A DNA stretch of 64,000 nucleotides from positions 806,001 through 870,000 of the forward strand of contig NZ_JADKRR010000001.1 of assembly GCF_015351105.1 (NCBI RefSeq), in the 5' to 3' direction. Shown here one piece after another: positions 57,019 to 64,000 of the stretch; position 1 is the stretch's first letter, and the number at the start of each line of letters is the position of its first letter. Source of the DNA: Clavibacter sp. VKM Ac-2872. GTDB lineage: Bacteria > Actinomycetota > Actinomycetes > Actinomycetales > Microbacteriaceae. Below the pieces are notes generated by a model. The model was given only the letters and a program-made list of their open reading frames with translations. It made no database searches and was not told the DNA's origin. The position numbers and the translations under genes are program-made.

Positions 57019-57594
57019 TCAGACCAGGTGCCCGCCGCCCGGTCGGTCCAGGGTGCCGGGGATGCCGTCGTGGAAGAACGTGAGGTCGTCCTCGGGGCCG
57101 TTCGACACGCGCCCGAAGACCTTGTCGTAGGCGTGGTAGATCACGCCGCGCTCCGGCGGGCCGATGACCAGGATGGAACCCGGCTCCTCGTCGATGACGA
57201 AGTACCCGCCGCCGAACTCCTTGCGGGCGACCTCCGAGACGTAGTAGCCGGTGAGGCGGCCGAACGGCGTCGGGAGCTTCGTGCGGGAGTCGTGGAAGCG
57301 GCCGAGGATCTCATCCACGCGCGCGAGCGAGGCGCGGGAGAAGTCGAGCGGCGTCTCGTAGTCGTCGCGGTAGATCTGCGCCGCGATGCGCGCGTTCTGC
57401 GCGATGGCCGCCTCGTTGCTGCCGGGGGCGGCCGCGGCCGGTCCGTCGGCCTCGCCCGGGAGGGGCACGCCCGCGCCGTCCGGCGCCGTGTCGCTGCGGG
57501 TGGGCGACGTGGGCCAGGGCGAGGGGCGCCGGGCCTTCCCCGGGCGCTCCGCCCGGTCGTCCCGCGGTCCCTTGAACAGTCCGAACAGTCCCAT
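57019..57594 (-). CDS. Conserved-looking hypothetical protein
   Basis: 191 residues. A basic head (MGLFGLFKGPRDDRAERPGKARR), a Pro/Ala linker, then a compact domain rich in aromatic residues (IAAQIYRDDYETPLDFSRASLARVDEILGRFHD, GYYVSEVARKEFGGGYFVIDEEPGSILVIGPP). I do not recognise a family. It is convergent with rplL and divergent from the MarR gene. Confidence 0.7.
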   Translation of the reverse strand: MGLFGLFKGPRDDRAERPGKARRPSPWPTSPTRSDTAPDGAGVPLPGEADGPAAAAPGSNEAAIAQNARIAAQIYRDDYETPLDFSRASLARVDEILGRFHDSRTKLPTPFGRLTGYYVSEVARKEFGGGYFVIDEEPGSILVIGPPERGVIYHAYDKVFGRVSNGPEDDLTFFHDGIPGTLDRPGGGHLV

Positions 57595-57705
57595 GGCTGC
57601 CTCCCTCGTGCGTCGCGACGGTGTGATGGCGCCCCATCCTGCACGATCCGCCGACCACGCGAGCGGGCACTCCCGACCGGTCCGTCCCCTCGGCTCGACA
57701 TTCGC

Positions 57706-57718
57706 ATAGCTCGGCTAT
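57706..57718. promoter_or_regulatory. Candidate operator for the MarR gene
   Basis: ATAGC-TCG-GCTAT inverted repeat 11 bases before GTG 57730, overlapping a TATAT -10-like run. The arms are short, so autoregulation is only suggested. Confidence 0.4.
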
Positions 57719-57729
57719 ATGGTTGATGC

Positions 57730-58176
57730 GTGACCACGACCGAGCCCGACCTGCGCGCCGTCCTCGGCGACCTCGTCACCGCCGGCCACCGCCTCACGCG
57801 CCTGGCCGCGCACGAGGTCGGCGGCGCCAGCTCGCCCGCCGTCTGGCGCACGCTCTCCGTGCTCGTCAGCTGGCCCGGCGGGATGCGCCTCGGCGTGCTC
57901 GCCGAGCGGAGCCGCGTCGCGCAGCCCACGACGACCAAGATCGTGCGCGCGCTCGTGGCCCGGGGGTGGATCGCGCAGGTGACGGACCCGTCCGACGCCC
58001 GCGCGACGCTCCTCGAGATCACGACCGCGGGGGAGGCCGCCCTCGCCGACTGGCGGGATCGCCTCGCCACCGCCCTCGTGCCGCGCTTCGCCGACCTGCC
58101 GGCCGACGACGTGGCCGCGCTCGCCCGAGCGGTCGAGCTCATCATGGCGCGCGTCGACGCGCCGGCCGGCGACTGA
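57730..58176 (+). CDS. MarR-family transcriptional regulator
   Basis: 148 residues from GTG. Winged-helix core LGVLAERSRVAQPTTTKIVRALVARGWIAQVTDPSDARATLLEIT; the DxRA wing and TTTKIVRALVARG recognition helix are MarR-like. It stands about 100 bases before the MFS gene and probably represses it. A 7-base repeat lies between them. Confidence 0.9.
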   Translation: MTTTEPDLRAVLGDLVTAGHRLTRLAAHEVGGASSPAVWRTLSVLVSWPGGMRLGVLAERSRVAQPTTTKIVRALVARGWIAQVTDPSDARATLLEITTAGEAALADWRDRLATALVPRFADLPADDVAALARAVELIMARVDAPAGD

Positions 58177-58218
58177 CCGGCCACCGGCCACCGGCCACCT
58201 GCCACCGGCCACCTGCCG
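58177..58218. repeat. 7-base tandem repeat between marR and MFS genes
   Basis: Units CCGGCCA x3, CCTGCCA, CCGGCCA and a partial CCTGCCG. It is in the intergenic leader of the transporter and could vary in copy number. Confidence 0.85.
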
Positions 58219-58273
58219 CGGCCCGCCCGCGCATCCCCCATCCGCACCGATCCCAGGAGGCGACACCGCACCC

Positions 58274-59506
58274 GTGTCCACCCAGCAGCACGCGTCGTTC
58301 CGCGACATCTTCCGCCAGCCCCGCTCCGTCTTCGCCGTCGCCTTCGCCTGCGTCATCGCGTTCATGGGCATCGGGCTCGTCGACCCGATCCTCCCTGCCA
58401 TCGCCTCGAGCCTCGACGCGACCGCCACCGAGACCGAGCTCCTGTTCACGAGCTACCTGCTCGTCACCGGGCTCGCCATGCTCATCACCAGCTGGATCTC
58501 CAGCCGCATCGGCGCCAAGCGCACCCTGCTCATCGGCCTCGCGATCATCGTGGTCTTCGCGGCCGCGGCCGGCCTCTCCCAGGACGTGGAGCAGGTCATC
58601 GGCTTCCGCGCCGGCTGGGGCCTCGGCAACGCGCTCTTCATCTCGACCGCGCTCGCCACCATCGTCGGATCCGCGTCCGGCGGCACCGCGTCCGCGATCA
58701 TGCTCTACGAGGCGGCGCTCGGCCTCGGCATCGCGGTCGGTCCGCTCCTCGGCGGCCTCCTCGGCACCTGGAGCTGGCGCGGCCCGTTCTTCGGCACCGC
58801 GACCCTGATGGCGGTCGGCTTCGTCGCGATCCTCGCCCTCCTCGGGAAGGACACCGCGCCGCGCGCGCCCATGCGCCTGTCCGCGCCGCTGCGCGCGCTC
58901 CGCACCCCGGCCCTCGCGGTGCTCGCCGCCGCCGCGCTGTTCTACAACATCGGCTTCTTCGTGCTGCTCGCCTACACGCCGTTCCCGCTGGGCTTCGACG
59001 CCATCGGCCTCGGCCTCACCTTCTTCGGCTGGGGAGTGGGGCTCGCGATCACCTCGGTGCTCGTGGCGCCGCTCCTCACGAGGCGCATGGCGCGCACGTC
59101 GGTGCTCCGGCTCGTGCTCCCGCTCCTCGCGGTGGACCTCGCGGCCGCCGGCCTCGTGGTCCGCTCCCCGGTCGGGCTGGTGGTGTGCGTGATCGTCGGC
59201 GGGCTCCTGCTCGGGGTCCTCAACACGGTCCTCACCGAGTGCGTGATGGAGGCGACGGACCACCCGCGCAGCGTCGCCTCGTCCGCGTACTCGTCGGTCC
59301 GGTTCCTCGGCGGCGCCATCGCGCCGCCCGCGGCGACCGAGCTCGCGGACCTCTTCTCCGCCGCGACGCCCTACTACGCCGCGGCCGGATCGGTGCTCGT
59401 CGCCCTCGTGATCGTGGTGGCCGGCCACCGCTGGCTGCGTCGCGTCGACGCCGAGCCGGTCGACGCCCTCGAGGAGGCGCAGGCGGTCACCGCGGGCGAC
59501 GCCTGA
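58274..59506 (+). CDS. MFS transporter (probable drug/small-molecule efflux)
   Basis: 410 residues from GTG 58274 with twelve predicted spans. VAFACVIAFMGIGLVDPILPAIASSL and LLVTGLAMLITSWISSRIGAKRTLLIGL carry the G-x3-D/R-x-G-x-R/K motif A. The TM5 region (MLYEAALGLGIAVGPLLGGLLGTWSWRGPFF) matches motif C of the DHA drug-efflux group. Linked to a MarR repressor; substrate unknown. Confidence 0.9.
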   Translation: MSTQQHASFRDIFRQPRSVFAVAFACVIAFMGIGLVDPILPAIASSLDATATETELLFTSYLLVTGLAMLITSWISSRIGAKRTLLIGLAIIVVFAAAAGLSQDVEQVIGFRAGWGLGNALFISTALATIVGSASGGTASAIMLYEAALGLGIAVGPLLGGLLGTWSWRGPFFGTATLMAVGFVAILALLGKDTAPRAPMRLSAPLRALRTPALAVLAAAALFYNIGFFVLLAYTPFPLGFDAIGLGLTFFGWGVGLAITSVLVAPLLTRRMARTSVLRLVLPLLAVDLAAAGLVVRSPVGLVVCVIVGGLLLGVLNTVLTECVMEATDHPRSVASSAYSSVRFLGGAIAPPAATELADLFSAATPYYAAAGSVLVALVIVVAGHRWLRRVDAEPVDALEEAQAVTAGDA

Positions 59507-59548
59507 CGCCCGCCGAGCGCCTCCCGTCCGCCCCGTTCCCGCCCGCCC

Positions 59549-60568
59549 TCACGGCGCAGGCGGGGCCGGGGGCGCGGTGGTGCTCGCGCGCGCCGCGAAG
59601 TCGACGGGGAACGTCACGGTGCGCTCCGCCGCGCCCGCAGGTGCGAGCCCCTCGAGCACCATGCCCACGGCGGCCCGCCCCTGCACCCGCGGATGCTGCT
59701 CCACCGTCGTGAGCCCGAACAGCGGCGCGAGCGCATGCCCGTCGATCCCGGCGACCGAGAGCTCGGCGGGCACGGCGATGCCCAGCTGCCGGGCCGCGAG
59801 GATCGTCCCGATGGCGATCTCGTCGGAGGCCGCGAAGACCGCCGTCGGCCGGGTCCGGGGATCGGCGAGCAGCGCCATGCCGGAGCGGAACCCGCCGTCG
59901 ATGGTGAACTCCGCCGTGGCGAACCGCGCCTCGAGCCCGCGCGGATCCGCGTCCATCGCCGCCCGGTAGCCCGCGAGCCGCTTCGCGTGCACGAAGAACG
60001 CCATCTGCGCGTGCAGGTCGCCGCCCAGGTGCACGACGCGCGCGTGCCCGAGGCTCAGGAGGTGCTCGGTGGCCAGGCGCGCCGCGGCCTCGTCGTCGAT
60101 GCTCAGGGTGCTCATGCCCTCGACCGGCCCGCCGATCCCGACGAGCGGCTTGTCGAGCGCGCGCAGTCGCACGACCTCCGCGGGCGTGAGCGCGACGCTC
60201 ACCGCGATGACCGCGTCCACGCGCTTGCGCACGAGGAAGTACTCGAAGACCTTCCGGCGCTGCTCGGGATCCGCGGTGAGGCGGTAGAGCGTGAGGTCGT
60301 AGTCCGCCTCGATGAGCGCCTCCTCGATCCCCTCGAGCAGCTCCGCGAAGAACCAGCGGTTGAGGAAGGGCATGACGACGCCCACGTTCTTCGACTGGCC
60401 GGTCACGAGGCTCGACGCGTTCGAGGAGACGACGTACCCGATCTCGGCTGCGGCCTCGGACACCCGGGTGCGCGTGGCGGGGGAGACGTAGCCGCGGCCG
60501 CTGAGCGCGCGCGACGCGGTGGCCTTGGAGACCCCGGCCAGCCGGGCGACGTCGGCGATGGCGCTCAT
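59549..60568 (-). CDS. LacI-family transcriptional repressor of the sugar ABC importer
   Basis: 339 residues from ATG 60568 (GGAGGGAG upstream). The N-terminal HTH is IADVARLAGVSKATASRALSGRGYVSPATRTRVSEAAAEIGYV. The periplasmic-binding-like domain runs from NVGVVMPFLNRWFFAELLEGIEEAL to VEQHPRVQGRAAVGMVLEGL. It faces away from the importer genes. Two matching palindromes at 60622 and 60767 are likely its sites; a sugar such as an alpha-glucoside would be the inducer. Confidence 0.92.
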   Translation of the reverse strand: MSAIADVARLAGVSKATASRALSGRGYVSPATRTRVSEAAAEIGYVVSSNASSLVTGQSKNVGVVMPFLNRWFFAELLEGIEEALIEADYDLTLYRLTADPEQRRKVFEYFLVRKRVDAVIAVSVALTPAEVVRLRALDKPLVGIGGPVEGMSTLSIDDEAAARLATEHLLSLGHARVVHLGGDLHAQMAFFVHAKRLAGYRAAMDADPRGLEARFATAEFTIDGGFRSGMALLADPRTRPTAVFAASDEIAIGTILAARQLGIAVPAELSVAGIDGHALAPLFGLTTVEQHPRVQGRAAVGMVLEGLAPAGAAERTVTFPVDFAARASTTAPPAPPAP

Positions 60569-60621
60569 CGCGCTCCCTCCATCGGGACCCGCGGCGCCTC
60601 GTCGCGCCGGTCGCGCGCGGA

Positions 60622-60637
60622 CTGGAAGCGGTTCCAG
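60622..60637. promoter_or_regulatory. LacI operator 1
   Basis: CTGGAA-GCGG-TTCCAG, a 16-base palindrome with an imperfect centre, 54 bases before the lacI start. It shares GGAA-SCGG-TTCC with operator 2. Confidence 0.7.
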
Positions 60638-60730
60638 GTCGTGCGGGGGCCGAGTCCGATGATGGACCATCCGCGGCGGGCCCGCACCTGCCGGCGCCGA
60701 GAAGTAGACCGTTTCGTTATCGGATCCACC

Positions 60731-60759
60731 TTGCCGTGACCTGCGAGCTCCCCTACGTT
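60731..60759 (+). promoter_or_regulatory. Promoter of the sugar ABC importer operon
   Basis: TTGCCG (60731-60736) and TACGTT (60754-60759) with a 17-base spacer. The predicted start, near 60766, falls at the operator 2 boundary. Confidence 0.75.
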
Positions 60760-60766
60760 GACCTGT

Positions 60767-60778
60767 GGAACCGGTTCC
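60767..60778. promoter_or_regulatory. LacI operator 2
   Basis: GGAACCGGTTCC is a perfect 12-base palindrome immediately after the -10 box, so a bound repressor would block initiation. Confidence 0.75.
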
Positions 60779-60878
60779 CGACGCGGGAGAAGGTTTTCGG
60801 CGACGGCGCCTCACCAACCGTCGCGCGCACCACGGGACGGCGGGTCACCCCGCATCCCTCGATGAAGAGGAGACGCAC

Positions 60879-62243
60879 ATGGGCCACGCCCTATTCCGAC
60901 GTCGCTTCGCGGCACCCCTCGCAGCGGTCGGCATCGCCGGCCTCGCGCTCACGGGCTGCACGGGCGACATCGCGGCCGAGGACGCCGCGGACACCGACTG
61001 CTCGCCGTACTCGTCGTACGGGACGTTCGAGGGGAGCCCCGAGGTCAGCATCGGCGGCACCATCCAGGACGACGAGGCCGATCGGCTCGTCGAGTCCTGG
61101 AAGGACTTCGAGAGCTGCACGGGCATCACCGTGAACTACCAGGGCACCAAGGAGTTCGAGGCGCAGATCGCGGTCCTCGCGGAGGGCCAGTCGGCCCCCG
61201 ACATCGGCATCATCCCGCAGCCGGGCCTGTTCAACGTGCTCGCCACGAAGGGCTACCTGCAGCCGGCGCCCGCCGCCGTCGAGGAGAACGTCGACAAGAA
61301 CTGGTCCACCGACTGGAAGGGCTACGGCACGGTCGACGGCACCTTCTACGGCGCGCCCCTCATGGCGAGCGTCAAGGGCTACGTCTGGTACTCGCCGGCG
61401 GAGTTCAAGGCCAAGGGATACGAGATCCCGAAGTCCACCGCGCAGCTCATGGACCTCACCCAGAAGATCGCGGCCGAGGGCGACCACAAGCCCTGGTGCG
61501 TCGGCATCGGCTCCGGCGACGCCACCGGCTGGCCGGGCACCGACTGGGTCGAGAGCTTCGTGATCCGCCAGTCCGGCGCCGAGACCTACGACAAGTGGGT
61601 CACCCACCAGATCCCCTTCAACGACCCCGCCATCGTGAAGGCGTTCGACGGCGTCGGCGACATCATCAAGAACCCCGACTACGTCAACGGCGGCCTCGGC
61701 GACGTCTCGTCGATCATCTCCACGGAGTTCGGCGACGCCGGCCTCCCGATCCTCGACGGCAAGTGCTCGCTGCACCACCAGGCCTCGTTCTACGAGGGCT
61801 TCTGGAAGAAGGCCGACGGCACCGACGCCAAGGTCTCGCCGGACGGCGACGTCTACGCGTTCCTCCTGCCGCCCACCAACGAGGGCGACGCGACGACCGT
61901 CACCGGCGGCGGCGAGCTCGTCGGCGCCTTCAAGTCGAGCGACGAGATCACCGCGGTGCTCTCCTACCTCTCGAGCGACACCTGGGCGAACAACCGCGTG
62001 AAGCTGGGCGGCGTCATCAGCGCGAACAAGGGGCTCGACCCCGCGAACGCCTCGAGCGACATCCTCAAGCAGAGCATCCGGATCCTCCAGGACCCGAACG
62101 CGACGTTCCGCTTCGACGGATCGGACCTCATGCCCGGCGCGGTCGGCACCGACTCCTTCTGGAAGGGGATCGTCGGCTGGCTGAGCGGCGACTCGACCCA
62201 GAAGACGGTCGACGCCATCGAGTCGAGCTGGCCCGCGTCCTGA
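60879..62243 (+). CDS. Sugar ABC transporter, lipoprotein substrate-binding protein
   Basis: 454 residues from ATG 60879 (GAGGAG upstream). Lipobox LALTGC with Cys 27. The bilobed binding fold is of the family 1 type (DRLVESWKDFESCTGITVNYQGTKEFEAQIAVLAEGQSAPDIGIIPQPG), with WYSPAEFKAKGYEIPKSTAQL and PTDW/GTDW loops. It resembles AglE/ThuE-like alpha-glucoside binders, but the sugar is unproven. It leads the AglEFG-type operon. Confidence 0.92.
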   Translation: MGHALFRRRFAAPLAAVGIAGLALTGCTGDIAAEDAADTDCSPYSSYGTFEGSPEVSIGGTIQDDEADRLVESWKDFESCTGITVNYQGTKEFEAQIAVLAEGQSAPDIGIIPQPGLFNVLATKGYLQPAPAAVEENVDKNWSTDWKGYGTVDGTFYGAPLMASVKGYVWYSPAEFKAKGYEIPKSTAQLMDLTQKIAAEGDHKPWCVGIGSGDATGWPGTDWVESFVIRQSGAETYDKWVTHQIPFNDPAIVKAFDGVGDIIKNPDYVNGGLGDVSSIISTEFGDAGLPILDGKCSLHHQASFYEGFWKKADGTDAKVSPDGDVYAFLLPPTNEGDATTVTGGGELVGAFKSSDEITAVLSYLSSDTWANNRVKLGGVISANKGLDPANASSDILKQSIRILQDPNATFRFDGSDLMPGAVGTDSFWKGIVGWLSGDSTQKTVDAIESSWPAS

Positions 62244-62263
62244 TCGACGCAGGCTGATCCACC

Positions 62264-62284
62264 GCCGGCCCTGACCGGGCCGGC
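62264..62284 (+). terminator. Hairpin after the substrate-binding gene
   Basis: GCCGGCCC pairs with GGGCCGGC around TGACC, 20 bases after the stop. It may reduce read-through or stabilise the binding-protein message. Confidence 0.55.
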
Positions 62285-62311
62285 ACCGTCCCCCGCACGC
62301 ACGCGGGATCC

Positions 62312-62345
62312 GGCGGGGCCGTCGCGCACGCGCGGCGGCCCCGCC
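62312..62345 (+). terminator. Second hairpin between binding protein and permease
   Basis: GGCGGGGCCG pairs with CGGCCCCGCC, loop of 14 bases. With 62264 it forms a double stem in the middle of the operon. Confidence 0.5.
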
Positions 62346-62382
62346 TCCCTCCCTCCATCCCGACCCGAAGGGCGACACGTCC

Positions 62383-63354
62383 ATGACGACCGCTGATCTG
62401 ATCGGCAAGATCCTCCAGGTGGTGGTGGCGCTCGCCGTCTTCGCCGTGGTGATCGGGCTGATCCTCTTCCTCATCGACAAGGCGCCGAAGCGCGGCAAGG
62501 ACTGGGTGCAGCTCGGCGCGTTCGTCCTCCCCGCGCTGATCCTGCTGGCCGTCGGCCTCATCTACCCGGCGTTCCGCACCACGCTGCTCGCCTTCCGCGA
62601 CAACTCGGGGGAGTGGGCCGGGTTCGACAACTTCGTCTGGATGTTCACCCAGCCGTCCGCGCTCCGCACGCTGCTCAACACGGTCATCTGGGTGATCTTC
62701 GTGCCGCTGCTGTCGACGGCCATCGGCCTCGCCTACGCCGTCTTCATCGACAAGTCGCGCGGCGAGAAGTACTTCAAGGCCCTCGTCTTCATGCCGATGG
62801 CCATCTCGTTCGTCGGCGCCGGCATCATCTGGCGCTTCGTCTACGACTACAAGTCGGGCGACAGCGCCCAGATCGGCCTGCTCAACCAGATCCTCGTCTG
62901 GCTGGGCCAGCAGCCCGTGCAGTGGCTGCAGACGTCGCCCATCAGCACGGCGCTGCTCATCATCGTGATGATCTGGATCCAGACCGGCTTCGCCATGGTC
63001 GTCCTGTCCGCGAGCATCAAGGGCGTGCCGACCGAGCAGATCGAGGCCGCGCAGCTCGACGGGACGAACGCGTGGGAGCGGTTCCTCAACGTGACCCTCC
63101 CTGGGATCCGCGGCTCGCTCGTCGTGGTGGTCACGACCATCTCCATCGCGACCCTCAAGGTGTTCGACATCGTCCGCACCATGACCGCGGGCAACTTCGA
63201 CACCAGCGTCATCGCCAACGAGATGTACACGCAGGCGTTCCGCGCCGGCGAGCAGGGCCGCGGCTCGGCGCTCGCGATCGTGCTGTTCCTCATGGTGCTG
63301 CCGATCGTCATCTACAACGTCCGCGTCATGAGCAAGCAGAGGGAGATCCGATGA
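62383..63354 (+). CDS. Sugar ABC transporter permease 1 (AglF/MalF-like)
   Basis: 323 residues, about seven spans, with an N-terminal extra helix (IGKILQVVVALAVFAVVIGLILFLI). The EAA loop EQIEAAQLDGTNAWERFLNVTLPGIRGSL contacts the ATPase. Its last codons overlap the next permease. It partners the following AglG/MalG-like gene; the ATPase is not in the window and may be a shared MsiK-type protein (inference). Confidence 0.93.
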   Translation: MTTADLIGKILQVVVALAVFAVVIGLILFLIDKAPKRGKDWVQLGAFVLPALILLAVGLIYPAFRTTLLAFRDNSGEWAGFDNFVWMFTQPSALRTLLNTVIWVIFVPLLSTAIGLAYAVFIDKSRGEKYFKALVFMPMAISFVGAGIIWRFVYDYKSGDSAQIGLLNQILVWLGQQPVQWLQTSPISTALLIIVMIWIQTGFAMVVLSASIKGVPTEQIEAAQLDGTNAWERFLNVTLPGIRGSLVVVVTTISIATLKVFDIVRTMTAGNFDTSVIANEMYTQAFRAGEQGRGSALAIVLFLMVLPIVIYNVRVMSKQREIR

Positions 63355-64000
63355 GCGTCGCACCCGCCGACCTGCCCGTCGCCGACCGCGGGACCCGTCG
63401 CGGCACCATCGAGCAGGCCGCCACCGTCGGGGCGAAGAGCCGCCGCGTCAAGAACCGGCTCACGTCGCGTCGCGCCACGGCGGCCGCCCTGATCATCGCG
63501 GTGCTCTGGACGCTGCCGACCTTCGGCCTGTTCGTCTCGTCGTTCCGCCCGGCCGGCCTCATCCAGACCACGGGCTGGTGGACGATCTTCCAGAACCCGG
63601 GCTTCACGCTCGACAACTACCAGGACGTGCTGCTCTCCACCTCGCAGTCGTCGCCGCAGCTGGGCTCGTACTTCGTGAACTCGCTCGCCATCGCGATCCC
63701 GGCGACGCTGTTCCCGCTCGTCATCGCGTCGATGGCGGCGTACGCGTTCGCGTGGATCAAGTTCAAGGGCTCGAACTTCCTGTTCGTGCTGATCTTCGCG
63801 CTGCAGATCGTGCCGCTGCAGATGGCCCTCATCCCGCTGCTGCAGATGTTCACGCGGACGCTCCGTCCGCTGCAGGAGGCCGTGCACGGCGTGATCCCGC
63901 TCATCCCCGAGCAGGGATACCTGCCGGTGTGGGTGGCGCACACGATCTTCGCGCTGCCGCTCGCGATCTTCCTGCTGCACAACTTCATCTCGGAGATCCC
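63351..64000 (+). CDS. Sugar ABC transporter permease 2 (AglG/MalG-like), C-terminus outside window
   Basis: 216 residues visible from ATG 63351, ATGA overlap with permease 1. A long cytoplasmic head is followed by spans IIAVLWTLPTFGLFVSSFRP, YFVNSLAIAIPATLFPLVIASMAAYAFAWIKFKG and FVLIFALQIVPLQMALIPL. The EAA motif should lie just beyond the visible end. Partial only because of the window. Confidence 0.93.
   Translation, partial: MSVAPADLPVADRGTRRGTIEQAATVGAKSRRVKNRLTSRRATAAALIIAVLWTLPTFGLFVSSFRPAGLIQTTGWWTIFQNPGFTLDNYQDVLLSTSQSSPQLGSYFVNSLAIAIPATLFPLVIASMAAYAFAWIKFKGSNFLFVLIFALQIVPLQMALIPLLQMFTRTLRPLQEAVHGVIPLIPEQGYLPVWVAHTIFALPLAIFLLHNFISEI

Noticed and set aside
57726-57728. ATG just before the MarR GTG start
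   Set aside because: It is in another frame; the GTG at 57730 opens the MarR reading frame.

Overview
The window is high-GC, almost gap-free DNA with short intergenic spaces, frequent ATGA start/stop overlaps and GTG starts. Gene content points to an actinobacterium of the Microbacteriaceae, most likely Clavibacter: an ftsH-folE-folP-folBK order, panC next to a DUF2520 protein, lysS-clpC, rplJ-rplL, a large exopolysaccharide (EPS) locus, and a striking excess of GGATCC. The genus call is inference from content, not from a database match.

Region 1 (1-18609, + strand) is a surface-polysaccharide locus. It opens with two tandem secreted right-handed beta-helix proteins (the first cut by the window edge). 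Then come a polyprenyl-phosphate sugar-1-phosphate transferase, a DUF1972-type glycosyltransferase, a CDP-alcohol phosphotransferase, a second glycosyltransferase, a 1964-residue secreted protein (beta-propeller, fibronectin-like, two LamG, six PKD domains and two copies of a module shared with the beta-helix protein), a polymerase/ligase-like membrane protein and a Wzz-BY-kinase fusion. Together they could build, polymerise and display an exopolysaccharide and its associated surface proteins.

Region 2 (about 18610-21250) is gene-poor and looks lower in GC. It holds two small secreted paralogs on the - strand with a decayed third copy between them, plus short ORF fragments. I read it as an accessory islet inserted into the polysaccharide locus. 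Region 3 (21255-28739) returns to envelope functions: a VOC protein, a membrane-anchored lipoprotein-like protein, a two-domain GT2 protein, a further glycosyltransferase, a Wzx-type flippase and an SDR-type epimerase.

Region 4 (28764-37001) is mixed: TspO-like protein divergent from a MarR regulator across a clear operator palindrome, a DUF2071 protein, a GH15 enzyme, a macro-domain protein, a Glu-Asp-Phe tRNA cluster, and two paralogous secreted cell-wall hydrolases (M23 and NlpC/P60). Region 5 (37025-56988) is housekeeping: ppa, tilS, hpt, ftsH, the folate genes with a FolB-FolK fusion, PH-domain membrane proteins, DUF2520-panC, lysS, two tiny membrane proteins, clpC behind a ClgR-like box, an epimerase/aldo-keto reductase pair and rplJL with a terminator-bearing leader.

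Region 6 (57019-64000) holds a hypothetical protein, a MarR-MFS pair, and a LacI-regulated sugar ABC importer whose second permease runs off the window. Two matching operator palindromes lie between lacI and the importer genes. All functions are assigned by reading protein sequence by eye; no search was run.
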